Source of the DNA: Mycolicibacterium chubuense
GTDB taxonomy: Bacteria; Actinomycetota; Actinomycetes; Mycobacteriales; Mycobacteriaceae
Direction of reading: 5' to 3'
Length of the DNA: 64,000 bases
Assembly (NCBI RefSeq): GCF_001044255.1
Contig: NZ_JYNX01000066.1
Location: forward strand, 1 to 64,000
Part shown: positions 9,518 to 17,931 of the stretch, one piece after another
Position numbering within the stretch: the stretch's first letter is position 1
How the letters are laid out: the number at the start of each line of letters is the position of its first letter
Position numbers and translations under genes: made by a program
Notes under the pieces: model-generated
Database searches by the model: none
Told to the model about the DNA's origin: nothing
What the model saw: the letters and a program-made list of their open reading frames with translations, nothing else

Positions 9518-10177
9518 GTGAGCCAGCCCCAGGTACGCGACGGCGTGACGGGTGCCCGCGTCGCCGACGAGTTGCGCAACGCGATCCTGCACGGCGTCCA
9601 CCCGCCAGGCACCAGATTGCGGCAAGAAGAACTGGCCAACCAGTACGGCGCCAGCCGCGTCCCTGTGCGAGAAGCGTTGCGCATCCTGGAATCCGAGGGT
9701 CTGGTCACGACGATCGCCAACGCCGGTGCGTGGATCGCCAGGCTCAGCCTCGACGAATGCGTCGAGCTCTACCAGGTGCGCGAGCGCATCGAACCGCTGT
9801 TGCTGCGGTACAGCCTGCCCGCGCTCACCGAGTCGCAGATCGACCGGCTCGCCGAACTCGCCGACACGATGCACCGGACCCGGGCCGTGGAACGCTTCCT
9901 CGAGCTGGATCGCGAGTTCCACCTCGGCAGCTACGCCGCCGCGGACACGACATACCTCGGCCCCACCGTGGAGCGGTTGTGGAACACCACGCAGCACTAC
10001 CGCCGTGCCTTCACCCGGCTGCTCGACGACGAGAGCAACCGCATCGTGCACGACGAACACCACATGCTGGTCGCCGCGATCCGCGAGCGTGACTCCGACG
10101 AAGCCGAACGCGTCCTGCTGGGTCACATCCGCCGCACACGTCGTCAATTGGCCCGCCACCCCGAAGTTTTCGAGTAA
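9518..10177 (+). CDS. GntR-family regulator, FadR/FCD subfamily
   Basis: The 219-residue protein has an N-terminal winged helix (LRQEELANQYGASRVPVREALRILESEG split across residues 35-65) and an alpha-helical FCD ligand domain with the metal-binding pattern around LDREFHLGS and IVHDEHHMLVAA. It starts at GTG one base after the VOC stop. FCD regulators sense carboxylic acids. The duplicated TGGATCCA boxes in front of this operon and the E1/E2 operon are the likely targets, giving joint induction of both units by a pathway intermediate. Confidence 0.9.
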   Translation: MSQPQVRDGVTGARVADELRNAILHGVHPPGTRLRQEELANQYGASRVPVREALRILESEGLVTTIANAGAWIARLSLDECVELYQVRERIEPLLLRYSLPALTESQIDRLAELADTMHRTRAVERFLELDREFHLGSYAAADTTYLGPTVERLWNTTQHYRRAFTRLLDDESNRIVHDEHHMLVAAIRERDSDEAERVLLGHIRRTRRQLARHPEVFE

Positions 10178-10204
10178 CCACCCGTACGAGCGAACAGGAC
10201 CCCC

Positions 10205-11581
10205 ATGGCGATCGAGACCGTCAACCCTGCGACCGGCGAAATCGTCGAGTCGTTCGAACCGCACGACAGCGCCGAAGTGGAGCGCCGGATCGCGCAGGCG
10301 TTCGCGGCGGCGCAGACCCTGCGCGACACCAACTATGCCCAACGCGCGCAGTGGATGCACGCCACCGCAGACATCCTCGAGGGCGAGGTAGACCGCGCTG
10401 CCGCGATGATCACATTGGAGATGGGCAAGCCGATAGCGCAGTCCCGTGCCGAGGTGCTCAAGTGCGCGAAGAACATCCGGTTCTACGCCGACAACGCCGA
10501 ATCGTTCCTGGCGCCCGAGGAACTCGCCGACCCGTCAGCGGTGTCGGCCTCCGCGGCGGGCACCGTGTGGCAACCACTCGGTGTGGTGCTGGCCGTGATG
10601 CCGTGGAACTACCCGCTGTGGCAGGTGATCCGGTTCGCGGCACCGGCGCTGATGGCGGGTAACACCGGTCTGCTCAAGCACGCGTCCAACGTCCCGCAAT
10701 CGGCGCTGTATCTCGACGAGCTGTTCGAGAAGGGCGGTTTCCCCGCGGGATCGTTCCGCACGCTGCTGATCGGTTCGCGTGAGGTGGCCGCGGTGATCGA
10801 GGACAGCCGCGTCAAGGCCGTCACGCTCACCGGCTCGGAACCCGCCGGCCGCTCCGTCGCGTCCACCGCCGGCCAAGAGATCAAGAAGGCCGTCCTCGAA
10901 CTCGGCGGCTCCGATCCCTTCATCGTGATGCCGAGCGCCGATCTCGACGCGGCGTCATCGGTCGCCGTGAAGGCCCGCATCTCGAACAACGGCCAATCCT
11001 GCATCGCCGGCAAGCGATTCATCGTCCACGCCGATGTGTACGACGCCTTCGTCGATCTCTTCGTGGACAAGATGAAGGCCCTCAGCGTCGGCGATCCGAT
11101 GGACGAGGCCATCGACGTCGGACCCCTCGCCACCGAATCCGGTCGTGCCGATGTCGCCGAACTGGTCGAAGACGCGGTGGCCAAGGGCGCCCAGGTGCTG
11201 GCCGGCGGCTCCGCCCCGGACCGGCCGGGATGGTTCTACTCCCCGACCGTGCTGGCCGGGCTGACCGACGACATGCGGGTGGTGATGGAGGAGACCTTCG
11301 GTCCGGTGGCGTCGGTCTACAGGGTCGCCGATCGCGAGGAGGCGGTGCGTGTCGCCAACCAGACGACGTTCGGGCTGAGCTCTGCGGTGTGGAGTGGTGA
11401 TGAGACCGAACAGGATTGGTTCGTCGCCCACCTCGACGCGGGAGCGGTGTTCCTCAACGGCATGACGGTCTCCTACCCCGAACTACCCTTCGGTGGGATC
11501 AAGGACTCCGGCTACGGACGGGAACTGGCCGCTGCGGGCATCCGCGAGTTCTGCAACCTGAAGACCGTCTGGAAGGCGTGA
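10205..11581 (+). CDS. NAD(P)-dependent aldehyde dehydrogenase, succinate-semialdehyde dehydrogenase type
   Basis: The protein has 458 residues, close to the GabD1/Rv0234c-type length. Seen are VMPWNYPLWQ (coenzyme site), LTGSEPAGRSV, the general-base Glu in VLELGGSDPF and the nucleophile Cys in NNGQSCIAGKRF. It oxidises an aldehyde to a carboxylate with NAD(P)+. It follows the GntR gene by 27 nt and is two nt before the AhpD-like gene, so it belongs to the GntR-controlled unit. The succinate-semialdehyde label comes from overall resemblance; the true aldehyde may be a pathway-specific one. Confidence 0.87.
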   Translation: MAIETVNPATGEIVESFEPHDSAEVERRIAQAFAAAQTLRDTNYAQRAQWMHATADILEGEVDRAAAMITLEMGKPIAQSRAEVLKCAKNIRFYADNAESFLAPEELADPSAVSASAAGTVWQPLGVVLAVMPWNYPLWQVIRFAAPALMAGNTGLLKHASNVPQSALYLDELFEKGGFPAGSFRTLLIGSREVAAVIEDSRVKAVTLTGSEPAGRSVASTAGQEIKKAVLELGGSDPFIVMPSADLDAASSVAVKARISNNGQSCIAGKRFIVHADVYDAFVDLFVDKMKALSVGDPMDEAIDVGPLATESGRADVAELVEDAVAKGAQVLAGGSAPDRPGWFYSPTVLAGLTDDMRVVMEETFGPVASVYRVADREEAVRVANQTTFGLSSAVWSGDETEQDWFVAHLDAGAVFLNGMTVSYPELPFGGIKDSGYGRELAAAGIREFCNLKTVWKA

Positions 11582-11583
11582 CC

Positions 11584-12171
11584 GTGCCCCGCATCAGCTA
11601 TGTCCGGCCGGAGGATGTCACCGAGCCCGACCTCGTCGCCATTCTCGAGCAGTCCCGCACCTTCGGCACTCCGCGGCTCGAGAGCCAGGCCGTGCGAGCC
11701 CACGTGCCGGCCGTGCTCCGCACGTTCAGCGCCTCCTGGCAGCAGACCTTCCGGGAAGGCGTACTGGACCATTCTGTGAAGGAACTGGCCCGGGTCTTCA
11801 TCGCCAAGAGCCTGGACTGTGGCTACTGCGCGGGTCAGCGCTCCCACCTGGGCACCCAGGCAGGGCTGACCGAGCGGGAGTTCGACGAGGTGATCGAGTT
11901 TCGCGGGTCGACGGTTCTCGGCGATCGCGAGAAGGCGGCCCTGAAGTGGGCCGAGGCCATCGCGTGGGACCCGAACCTCGCCGACGACGCCGTGTGGGCC
12001 GAGTTGCATGCCCACTTCACCGAACCGGAACTCGTCGAACTGGGGTATTTCATCGCGCTGACGATGGGGCAGCAGAAGTTCCTCAAAACACTGGACCTGC
12101 GCCACGGCGATCTGGGCACCGACAGCCTCGCCGGCCTGGCGCCGGACGTGGCGGGGCGGCTGCGGGGCTGA
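11584..12171 (+). CDS. Carboxymuconolactone decarboxylase / AhpD-like protein
   Basis: A 195-residue all-helical protein with the AhpD-type redox motif CGYCAGQRSH (Cys-X-X-Cys followed by His) near residue 81. Family members are either alkylhydroperoxidase-like or gamma-carboxymuconolactone decarboxylases; the Cys pair favours the former. A GTG start two nt after the aldehyde dehydrogenase stop was chosen, as the longer frame upstream overlaps that gene. Last gene of the GntR-controlled operon; its stop codon lies within a strong terminator hairpin. Confidence 0.85.
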   Translation: MPRISYVRPEDVTEPDLVAILEQSRTFGTPRLESQAVRAHVPAVLRTFSASWQQTFREGVLDHSVKELARVFIAKSLDCGYCAGQRSHLGTQAGLTEREFDEVIEFRGSTVLGDREKAALKWAEAIAWDPNLADDAVWAELHAHFTEPELVELGYFIALTMGQQKFLKTLDLRHGDLGTDSLAGLAPDVAGRLRG

Positions 12172-12186
12172 GGCCAGCCCCGCAGC
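12159..12186. terminator. Bidirectional hairpin terminator between convergent operons
   Basis: A perfect 12-bp stem, GCTGCGGGGCTG paired with CAGCCCCGCAGC, closes a 4-nt loop. The stop codon of the AhpD-like gene (+) lies in it, and it ends 5 bp from the stop of the M24 gene (-). Confidence 0.8.
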
Positions 12187-12190
12187 GCAC

Positions 12191-13456
12191 TCAGTATTCG
12201 TTGGCGACGAACAGTTCCTGAGCCGGGAACTTGGTCAGGATCACCGGGCCGTCGTCGGTGACCACGACTTCCTCTTCGATCCGTGCCGCAGAGGTCCCGT
12301 CCGACGCCGGGCAGTAGGTCTCCATCGCGAAGACCATGCCGGCCTGCAACTCGATCGGGTTCTCCAGGGAGTTCAGCCGCGAGATGATCGGGCGCTCGTG
12401 CAGGCCGAGTCCGAGGCCGTGCGCGAATTGCAGCCCGAAGGCCGCCATCTCGTTCTCGAACCCGAAATCCTCCGCCCGGGGCAGCAGTCGGGCGATCTGA
12501 TCGGACCCCACGCCCGGGCGGATCGCCGCGATCGAGGTGTCCATCCACTCGCGGGCCTGCTTGTAGGCGTCACGTTGGCTCTGCGTGGCGCTGCCCACCC
12601 CGAATGTCCGGTAGTAGCAGGTGCGATATCCGTTGTAGGAGTGGATGATGTCGAAGAACGCCTGATCACCGGGCCGGATGATGCGATCGGTGAAATTGTG
12701 GGGGTGCGGGTTGCACCGCTCCCCCGAAATGGCGTTCACCGCCTCGACCTGATCCGACCCCATCTCGTAGAGCCGCTTGTTGGCCAGCGCGACGATCTCG
12801 TTCTCCCGCACCCCGGGCTTGAGCACGTCGACGATGTCCTGATACACCCCGTCCACCATCGCCGCCGCTTGATTGAGCAGCATGATCTCGTCGTTGGACT
12901 TGATCACCCGCGCATCGAGCATGCTCTGCTGGGCATCGACGACGGCCAGCCCCTGGCGCTGCATCTCGAACAGGAACGGCGGCTCAACGATGTCCATCCC
13001 GACCGGAGCGTCGGCCACGCCAGCCTCGGCCAGGATGCTCTTGATCTCGGTCACCGCGTCGCGCATCAGGCCCGCGTCCGGGGCGACCGCGCCCCGGAAG
13101 CCCAGGAACCCTGCCCGCCAGTTCTCCTGCGGCAGCCACGGCGAGTACAACTTGTGGTGCCGGACCGCCGAACCGAAGTCCCACAGGATCGGTTCGGCGT
13201 CTCGGGTGAGCAGGCAGTAGCGGATCATCTTGTCGCCCAGCGCCCCACCGATCCAGGTCTGGGTGGTGTAACGGATGTTGTAGAAGTCGAACAGGAGAAA
13301 AGCGCCGCACCCACTGGCTTCCAGTGCCGCCTTCGCCCGCGCGATCCGGTAGTCCCGCAACCGCGCGAAGTCGACCCGTTCTTCGTAGTCCACCCCCATG
13401 TGGCCGGGTGCGCCCAGGGGACGCGCTGCGACCGGCGGGGCGACCAGCGCCGTCAC
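12191..13456 (-). CDS. M24 (pita-bread fold) protein, creatinase/prolidase/DddP-like, with an incomplete metal site
   Basis: The 421-residue protein has a creatinase-like N-terminal domain (LLFDFYNIRYTTQTW) and a C-terminal M24 domain. Family metal ligands are Asp, Asp, His, Glu, Glu. Here the first Asp is in FFDIIHS, the His in HGLGLGLHE, and the two Glu in FAMETYC and RIEEEVVV. The second Asp position reads CYYRTF, a Tyr. A dinuclear site is therefore unlikely and simple Xaa-Pro peptidase activity doubtful. The N-terminal half looks closer to DddP/creatinase-like enzymes that cleave small molecules. The GTG start overlaps the dehydrogenase stop (GTGA). Probably last gene of the importer operon. 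Confidence 0.82.
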   Translation of the reverse strand: MTALVAPPVAARPLGAPGHMGVDYEERVDFARLRDYRIARAKAALEASGCGAFLLFDFYNIRYTTQTWIGGALGDKMIRYCLLTRDAEPILWDFGSAVRHHKLYSPWLPQENWRAGFLGFRGAVAPDAGLMRDAVTEIKSILAEAGVADAPVGMDIVEPPFLFEMQRQGLAVVDAQQSMLDARVIKSNDEIMLLNQAAAMVDGVYQDIVDVLKPGVRENEIVALANKRLYEMGSDQVEAVNAISGERCNPHPHNFTDRIIRPGDQAFFDIIHSYNGYRTCYYRTFGVGSATQSQRDAYKQAREWMDTSIAAIRPGVGSDQIARLLPRAEDFGFENEMAAFGLQFAHGLGLGLHERPIISRLNSLENPIELQAGMVFAMETYCPASDGTSAARIEEEVVVTDDGPVILTKFPAQELFVANEY

Positions 13457-14394
13457 GAGTGCACCGGCGTCAGGCCGTCGTCGACGTTGACGTTCTCCGG
13501 CTTCAGTTCGATGCCGGCCCCGCGGGCGACCTCGAGCAGCAGCGTCGCGAAGTCCTCGTCGACGCCCACACCGGCCCCCGCCGCCTGCGCGACGATCTGC
13601 CGGGTGGCGGATGCGATCGGCATCGGCGACTTGAGCGCATACGCAGCTTCCAGCCCGAGGTCGAAGTCCTTCTGCAGCAACTCCATCGTGAACGTCGGGG
13701 TGAAGTCGAGGTTGACGAACGCCGGTGACTTGTATTGCGTGAACGTCGATCCCATCACCGAGTCGTTCAGGAAGGCCAGGAAGTCGGCGCGATTGACACC
13801 GCCTTTCTCCACCAGCACCGTGATCTCGGCCAGGCACTGGGTGACGACGCCGAGCATCAGGTTGTGGGCGATCTTCACCAACCGTGCGACCTCACCCTCA
13901 CCGACGTAGGTGACGCTGCGGCCGAACACGTTGAGTACCGGCTCGATCGACTCGAACACCTCGCGCGGCCCCGACACCGCGACCGTGAGCTTGCCTGCCG
14001 CAATGACTTTCGGATTACCGCTGACCGGGGTGGCCAGGAAGTCGCAGCCGCGGGAGTTGGCGGCCTCCCGGATCCTCGCGCTGATGTCGGAGGACACGGT
14101 GGACGAGTCGGCGATGATGCGTGGCGACTGGGCGCCGGTGAGGAGCCCGCCGTCTCCGAGCATCACCTGTTCCAGGTCCTTCGATGAGGACACCATTGCG
14201 AACACCAGGTCGCGGTCGGCGAGATCGACCGGCTGGGTGACGACCTTGGCGCCCTTCTCGGCCAATGCAGCGGCCTTGGACGCGGTGCGGTTGTACACGG
14301 TCACGTCGTAGCCGGCATCGAGCAGCCGAATGACGAGCTGGGCGCCCATCCGTCCCGCGCCGATCCAGCCGATCTTCAGGGTTGAGGCAGACAT
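13453..14394 (-). CDS. NAD(P)-dependent 3-hydroxyisobutyrate dehydrogenase-family oxidoreductase
   Basis: The 313-residue beta-hydroxyacid dehydrogenase has a Rossmann motif IGWIGAGRMGAQL, the substrate-binding stretch LATPVSGNP and the catalytic Lys in VKIAHNLMLG. The family oxidises 3-hydroxyacids to semialdehydes or reduces the reverse. AAAGGA precedes the ATG at good spacing. It lies between the M24 gene and livF, 23 nt after the latter, so the importer probably feeds these two enzymes. A semialdehyde product would suit the aldehyde dehydrogenases elsewhere in the island. Substrate unknown. Confidence 0.88.
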   Translation of the reverse strand: MSASTLKIGWIGAGRMGAQLVIRLLDAGYDVTVYNRTASKAAALAEKGAKVVTQPVDLADRDLVFAMVSSSKDLEQVMLGDGGLLTGAQSPRIIADSSTVSSDISARIREAANSRGCDFLATPVSGNPKVIAAGKLTVAVSGPREVFESIEPVLNVFGRSVTYVGEGEVARLVKIAHNLMLGVVTQCLAEITVLVEKGGVNRADFLAFLNDSVMGSTFTQYKSPAFVNLDFTPTFTMELLQKDFDLGLEAAYALKSPMPIASATRQIVAQAAGAGVGVDEDFATLLLEVARGAGIELKPENVNVDDGLTPVHS

Positions 14395-14417
14395 TGAGAG
14401 ATTCCTTTTCTGTTCGG

Positions 14418-15176
14418 TCAGGCCGTGGGTTGGGGTGCCGGCGGATGAGAAGCGCTGGGCGCATGCACTGCACCACCGAAGTAGAGATCCGCGATCTCGG
14501 GATTGGACAGCACGGATTGGGCGGGGCCTGTGAGCAGGACGCGACCGCTCTCCATCACGATGCCGCTCGAGGCCATCCGAAGGCCGAACCTGACGTTCTG
14601 TTCGACCATCAGCACCGCTTTGCCGCTCGCGCGCATGATTGCGACCGCTTCGTCGATCACGGTGAGCGATTTGGGGTCCAGACCCAGCGACGGCTCGTCC
14701 AACAGGACCAGCTTGGGGTCGAGCATCAGCGAGCGGGCGAACTCCACCATGCGTCGCTGGCCGCCGGAGAGGTTGCCGCAGCGCACTCCGGTCTTGTCGG
14801 CCACGAGCGGGAACATGCCCAGTACCTCGTCGTAGCGCTGCTTGACCAGCTGACGCTGCCTGCGGATGACATACGCCCCCATCAGGATGTTCTCTTTGAC
14901 GGTCAGCGTCGGGAAGAGGCCATTGCTCTGCGGCACCTGGGTGACACCGCAACCGAGCACCTCGTCCGGGGTCAGACCGGCAATGTTTTTGCCGTCGAGC
15001 ATGATCCGGCCGGCACTAGGCTTGAGGATGCCACTGACCGCTCGCAGTACCGTGGACTTGCCTGCCCCGTTGGGGCCGACGATGCAGCCCAGTTCCCCGG
15101 GACCGACCTCCAGGTCGACACCCTGCAGGACGTTGCCGCCGCCATATCCGGCGACCACCCCTTCGAGTCGGATCAT
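14418..15176 (-). CDS. ABC importer ATPase, LivF-type
   Basis: A 252-residue ATPase with Walker A GPNGAGKST near residue 36, signature NLSGGQRRMVEFARSL and Walker B LVLLDEPSLGLDP. It matches the second ATPase of branched-chain amino acid-type (HAAT) importers. The start overlaps the LivM-LivG stop. HAAT systems import branched-chain amino acids, but also amides, urea, and aromatic or hydroxy acids, so the ligand is open. Confidence 0.92.
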   Translation of the reverse strand: MIRLEGVVAGYGGGNVLQGVDLEVGPGELGCIVGPNGAGKSTVLRAVSGILKPSAGRIMLDGKNIAGLTPDEVLGCGVTQVPQSNGLFPTLTVKENILMGAYVIRRQRQLVKQRYDEVLGMFPLVADKTGVRCGNLSGGQRRMVEFARSLMLDPKLVLLDEPSLGLDPKSLTVIDEAVAIMRASGKAVLMVEQNVRFGLRMASSGIVMESGRVLLTGPAQSVLSNPEIADLYFGGAVHAPSASHPPAPQPTA

Positions 15177-17053
15177 GCCGGGTTCCTCTCTGCCACCGGG
15201 ATGGTCGATCCCTTGGACGGTGCCTCGAGCAGGTAGTCGTCGCCCAGATAGGCGTCGAGCACCAACGGGTCCTTCTGGATCTGCTCAGGAGTGCCCTGCG
15301 CGATCACCGCCCCGCGCGCCAGAACGCGGATCGGGTCGCACAAGCCGACCACGAACGGCATGTTGTGCTCGACCAGGAGGAAGGTCTTGCCCTTGGAGTT
15401 GAGTTCGCGGATCAGGTCGCCCATCCGCTCGATCAGCGTCGGGTTGATCCCGCCCGCGGGTTCGTCCAGCAGGATCAGCTTCGGATCCAGCATGAGTACC
15501 TGGGCGAGTTCCACGAGCTTCTGTTGCCCGTAGGACAACGCGCCCGCCTTGGCATCACGGTAGGCAGCCATGCCGACGAACTCCAGCAGTTCCTCGGCCC
15601 GGCTTGCTTCCGATCCGCTGACTGCTCCCAGACCGAGTTGGGGCACCGAGAAATCGCGCAGCGGTGCGACCACGTTCTCGAGCACGGTCATCTCCCGGAA
15701 CAGACGGGTGATCTGGAAGGTCCGGCCCAGCCCGCGGTGAGCGCGCGACCAGGGCGACATCCGTTCGAGGTGTTCACCGTCGAGCAGGATCTCGCCCTTG
15801 TCCGGGGTCATGGTGCCCGAGATCAGGTTGAAGACGGTCGTCTTGCCGGATCCGTTGGGCCCGATCAGCGCGGTGATCGATCCCTCGGGGACGGTGAACG
15901 TGCAGTCGTTGACGGCGTGGTTGCCTCCGAAGCTCTTGTGCAGACCACGGACCTCGAGCAGTGTTCTGCCGGTCGGCTGCGGCTTGCGGATCTCGCTGCG
16001 TACCAGCGGCCGATCCAGTGGGTTGAGCCGCGCGCCGGAAAGCCCCACGGTGCCTTGGGTTCTGGCCTTCTCGATGAAAGCCGCCAGCGTCGGCAAAATG
16101 CCCTTGGGCAGCAGAATCACCAGCAACACCAGTAGCCCCCCGAACAGCACCAGGCGTGCGTTGCCGCCGCCGAAGGCCTGGTTGGCGTAGTTGTTGACGG
16201 GCTGAATGATGAACGCGCCCAGCACCGGTCCCCACAGGGTGCCGCGGCCGCCCAGAATCACCGCGAGCACGATCAGCGCGCTGGTGATGATCGAGAACAT
16301 GCCGATCGGGTCGACGAAGGAGAGGTAGTACCCGTACACCGAGCCGGCCATGCCCACGAACAGCGCACTCAGGCCGAACGCCAGCAGCTTGTAGACGGGC
16401 GCGTTGACGCCAATGGTGCCGGCCTTGCCCTCGTCTTCGCGGATCGCGATCAGACCCATGCCGAACTTCGTGCGCCGGATCCACCACGTCAGCGACAGTG
16501 ACAGTGCGAGCAACGCGACGAGCGCGAGATGGAAAGGCCAATTCCCCCACGAATCGGGCCAATCCGGCAGAGGCAGGGTCAGTCCGGCGGAGCCGTTGGT
16601 GACCGGCACCCATTCGATGGCCACGAACTGCACGAGGAACAGGAAGGCCACCGTGATGATGACGAAGGCGGGCCCGCGGGAACGGTAGGTCACCAGTCCG
16701 AGCAGCATCGCGACGGCGGCGGCGATGACGCCGGCGATCGGCGCCCACAGTAGTGGCTCGATGTCGGGGAACCGGGTGGCCAGTACCGCTCCGACGTAGG
16801 CGCCGATGCCGATGAACGCGCCCTGGCTCAGTGACAGGTAGCCCGTGAAGCCGGTGATGATGTTCAGACCGCTGGCCCCGATGGCCAGCACCAGCGACAT
16901 GATCACCATGTTCTGCGCGGACATGCTCGGCGAGAGCGGGAACAACAGGATCACGAGAGCCGCGATGGCGATAAGGCCGCGCGTCAACCACGTGTGCAGA
17001 GCGGGATCGAGAAGTCGAGATGTGCGCTCCGACTTGGTGGTAGCGGTGGTCAT
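15173..17053 (-). CDS. ABC importer permease-ATPase fusion, LivM-LivG
   Basis: A single 626-residue chain joins a LivM-type permease (about 20-330, many hydrophobic helices) to a LivG-type ATPase (about 375-620) by a basic linker. The ATPase has Walker A GPNGSGKTT, signature ALSYGQQKLVELAQVL and Walker B LILLDEPAGG. These are usually two proteins. A longer frame runs back into livH but MTTATTKSERTS at 17053 is the natural start. Its stop and start overlap those of its neighbours, giving a tightly coupled operon livK-livH-livMG-livF. Confidence 0.92.
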   Translation of the reverse strand: MTTATTKSERTSRLLDPALHTWLTRGLIAIAALVILLFPLSPSMSAQNMVIMSLVLAIGASGLNIITGFTGYLSLSQGAFIGIGAYVGAVLATRFPDIEPLLWAPIAGVIAAAVAMLLGLVTYRSRGPAFVIITVAFLFLVQFVAIEWVPVTNGSAGLTLPLPDWPDSWGNWPFHLALVALLALSLSLTWWIRRTKFGMGLIAIREDEGKAGTIGVNAPVYKLLAFGLSALFVGMAGSVYGYYLSFVDPIGMFSIITSALIVLAVILGGRGTLWGPVLGAFIIQPVNNYANQAFGGGNARLVLFGGLLVLLVILLPKGILPTLAAFIEKARTQGTVGLSGARLNPLDRPLVRSEIRKPQPTGRTLLEVRGLHKSFGGNHAVNDCTFTVPEGSITALIGPNGSGKTTVFNLISGTMTPDKGEILLDGEHLERMSPWSRAHRGLGRTFQITRLFREMTVLENVVAPLRDFSVPQLGLGAVSGSEASRAEELLEFVGMAAYRDAKAGALSYGQQKLVELAQVLMLDPKLILLDEPAGGINPTLIERMGDLIRELNSKGKTFLLVEHNMPFVVGLCDPIRVLARGAVIAQGTPEQIQKDPLVLDAYLGDDYLLEAPSKGSTIPVAERNPA

Positions 17054-17931
17054 GCGACCGCGTCCTCTCTGAGGCGGGTACCGAGAATGCCCTGCGGGCG
17101 GGTGATGAGCACGACGATGATGACGAGGAACGGAACGGCGACCGGCCAGGACGCCCCGATGTAGGCCGTGGCCGCCATCTCGCCGACCCCGATCACCAGA
17201 GCGCCAAGGACGGCACCCGGCAGGCTGCCGAGGCCACCGAGCACGACGATCGCCAGCAGTCGCGCGATCCACTGGTAGTGCGTGCCCGGCAGGAAGGGAT
17301 AGATCGTCGACAGCATCGCCCCGCCGGCACCCAGCGTGGCCACGCCGATGGCGAATGTGAGTGCGGCGATGGTCGCGACGCTCACCCCTACCAGCAGCGC
17401 GCCACTTTCGTTGGACGAGGCGGCACGGATGGCCCGCCCCGCCCAGGTGTGATTGAGCAGCAGGTAGAGCGCGCCCATCACCGCGACTGCGATCACCGCG
17501 GCGATCAGCATGGCCTGGGGTACGTAGATCGGCCCGAGAGCCAGTGACGCGTCGGTGTAGGACACGACCACGGTGGACGACGTGTTACCCCAGATGAATC
17601 CCATGATTCCCTCGAGCATCAGTGCGATGCCGAAGGTCGCCAGCACCGTCATCGTGACGTGCGCGCCGCGGACGTGCCGGATCACCAGCAGATACACCAG
17701 CCAACCGAAGCCGAACATCACCGCCATGACGATCGGGATGGACAACAGCGGGTCCAGACCGAGTTGGTGCCACAGCGTGTAGGTCAGGAAGGCCGCCAGC
17801 ACGGCGAAGGCGCCGTGAGCGAGGTTGATCACCCGCATGACCCCGAAGATCAGGGTCAGCCCGGAAGCCATCAGCGCGTACAGCGCACCGACGAGAAGTC
17901 CGAGGATGAGCGTCTGGACGAGCGAGGTCAT
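17050..17931 (-). CDS. ABC importer permease, LivH-type
   Basis: A 293-residue integral membrane protein starting MTSLVQTLILGLLVGALYAL and carrying the HAAT permease pattern GLTLIFGVMRVINLAHGA. It ends in VVLITRPQGILGTR, the usual LivH terminus. About eight hydrophobic segments. The start codon overlaps the last base of the livK stop, and its end overlaps the livMG start by four bases. Confidence 0.93.
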   Translation of the reverse strand: MTSLVQTLILGLLVGALYALMASGLTLIFGVMRVINLAHGAFAVLAAFLTYTLWHQLGLDPLLSIPIVMAVMFGFGWLVYLLVIRHVRGAHVTMTVLATFGIALMLEGIMGFIWGNTSSTVVVSYTDASLALGPIYVPQAMLIAAVIAVAVMGALYLLLNHTWAGRAIRAASSNESGALLVGVSVATIAALTFAIGVATLGAGGAMLSTIYPFLPGTHYQWIARLLAIVVLGGLGSLPGAVLGALVIGVGEMAATAYIGASWPVAVPFLVIIVVLITRPQGILGTRLREDAVA

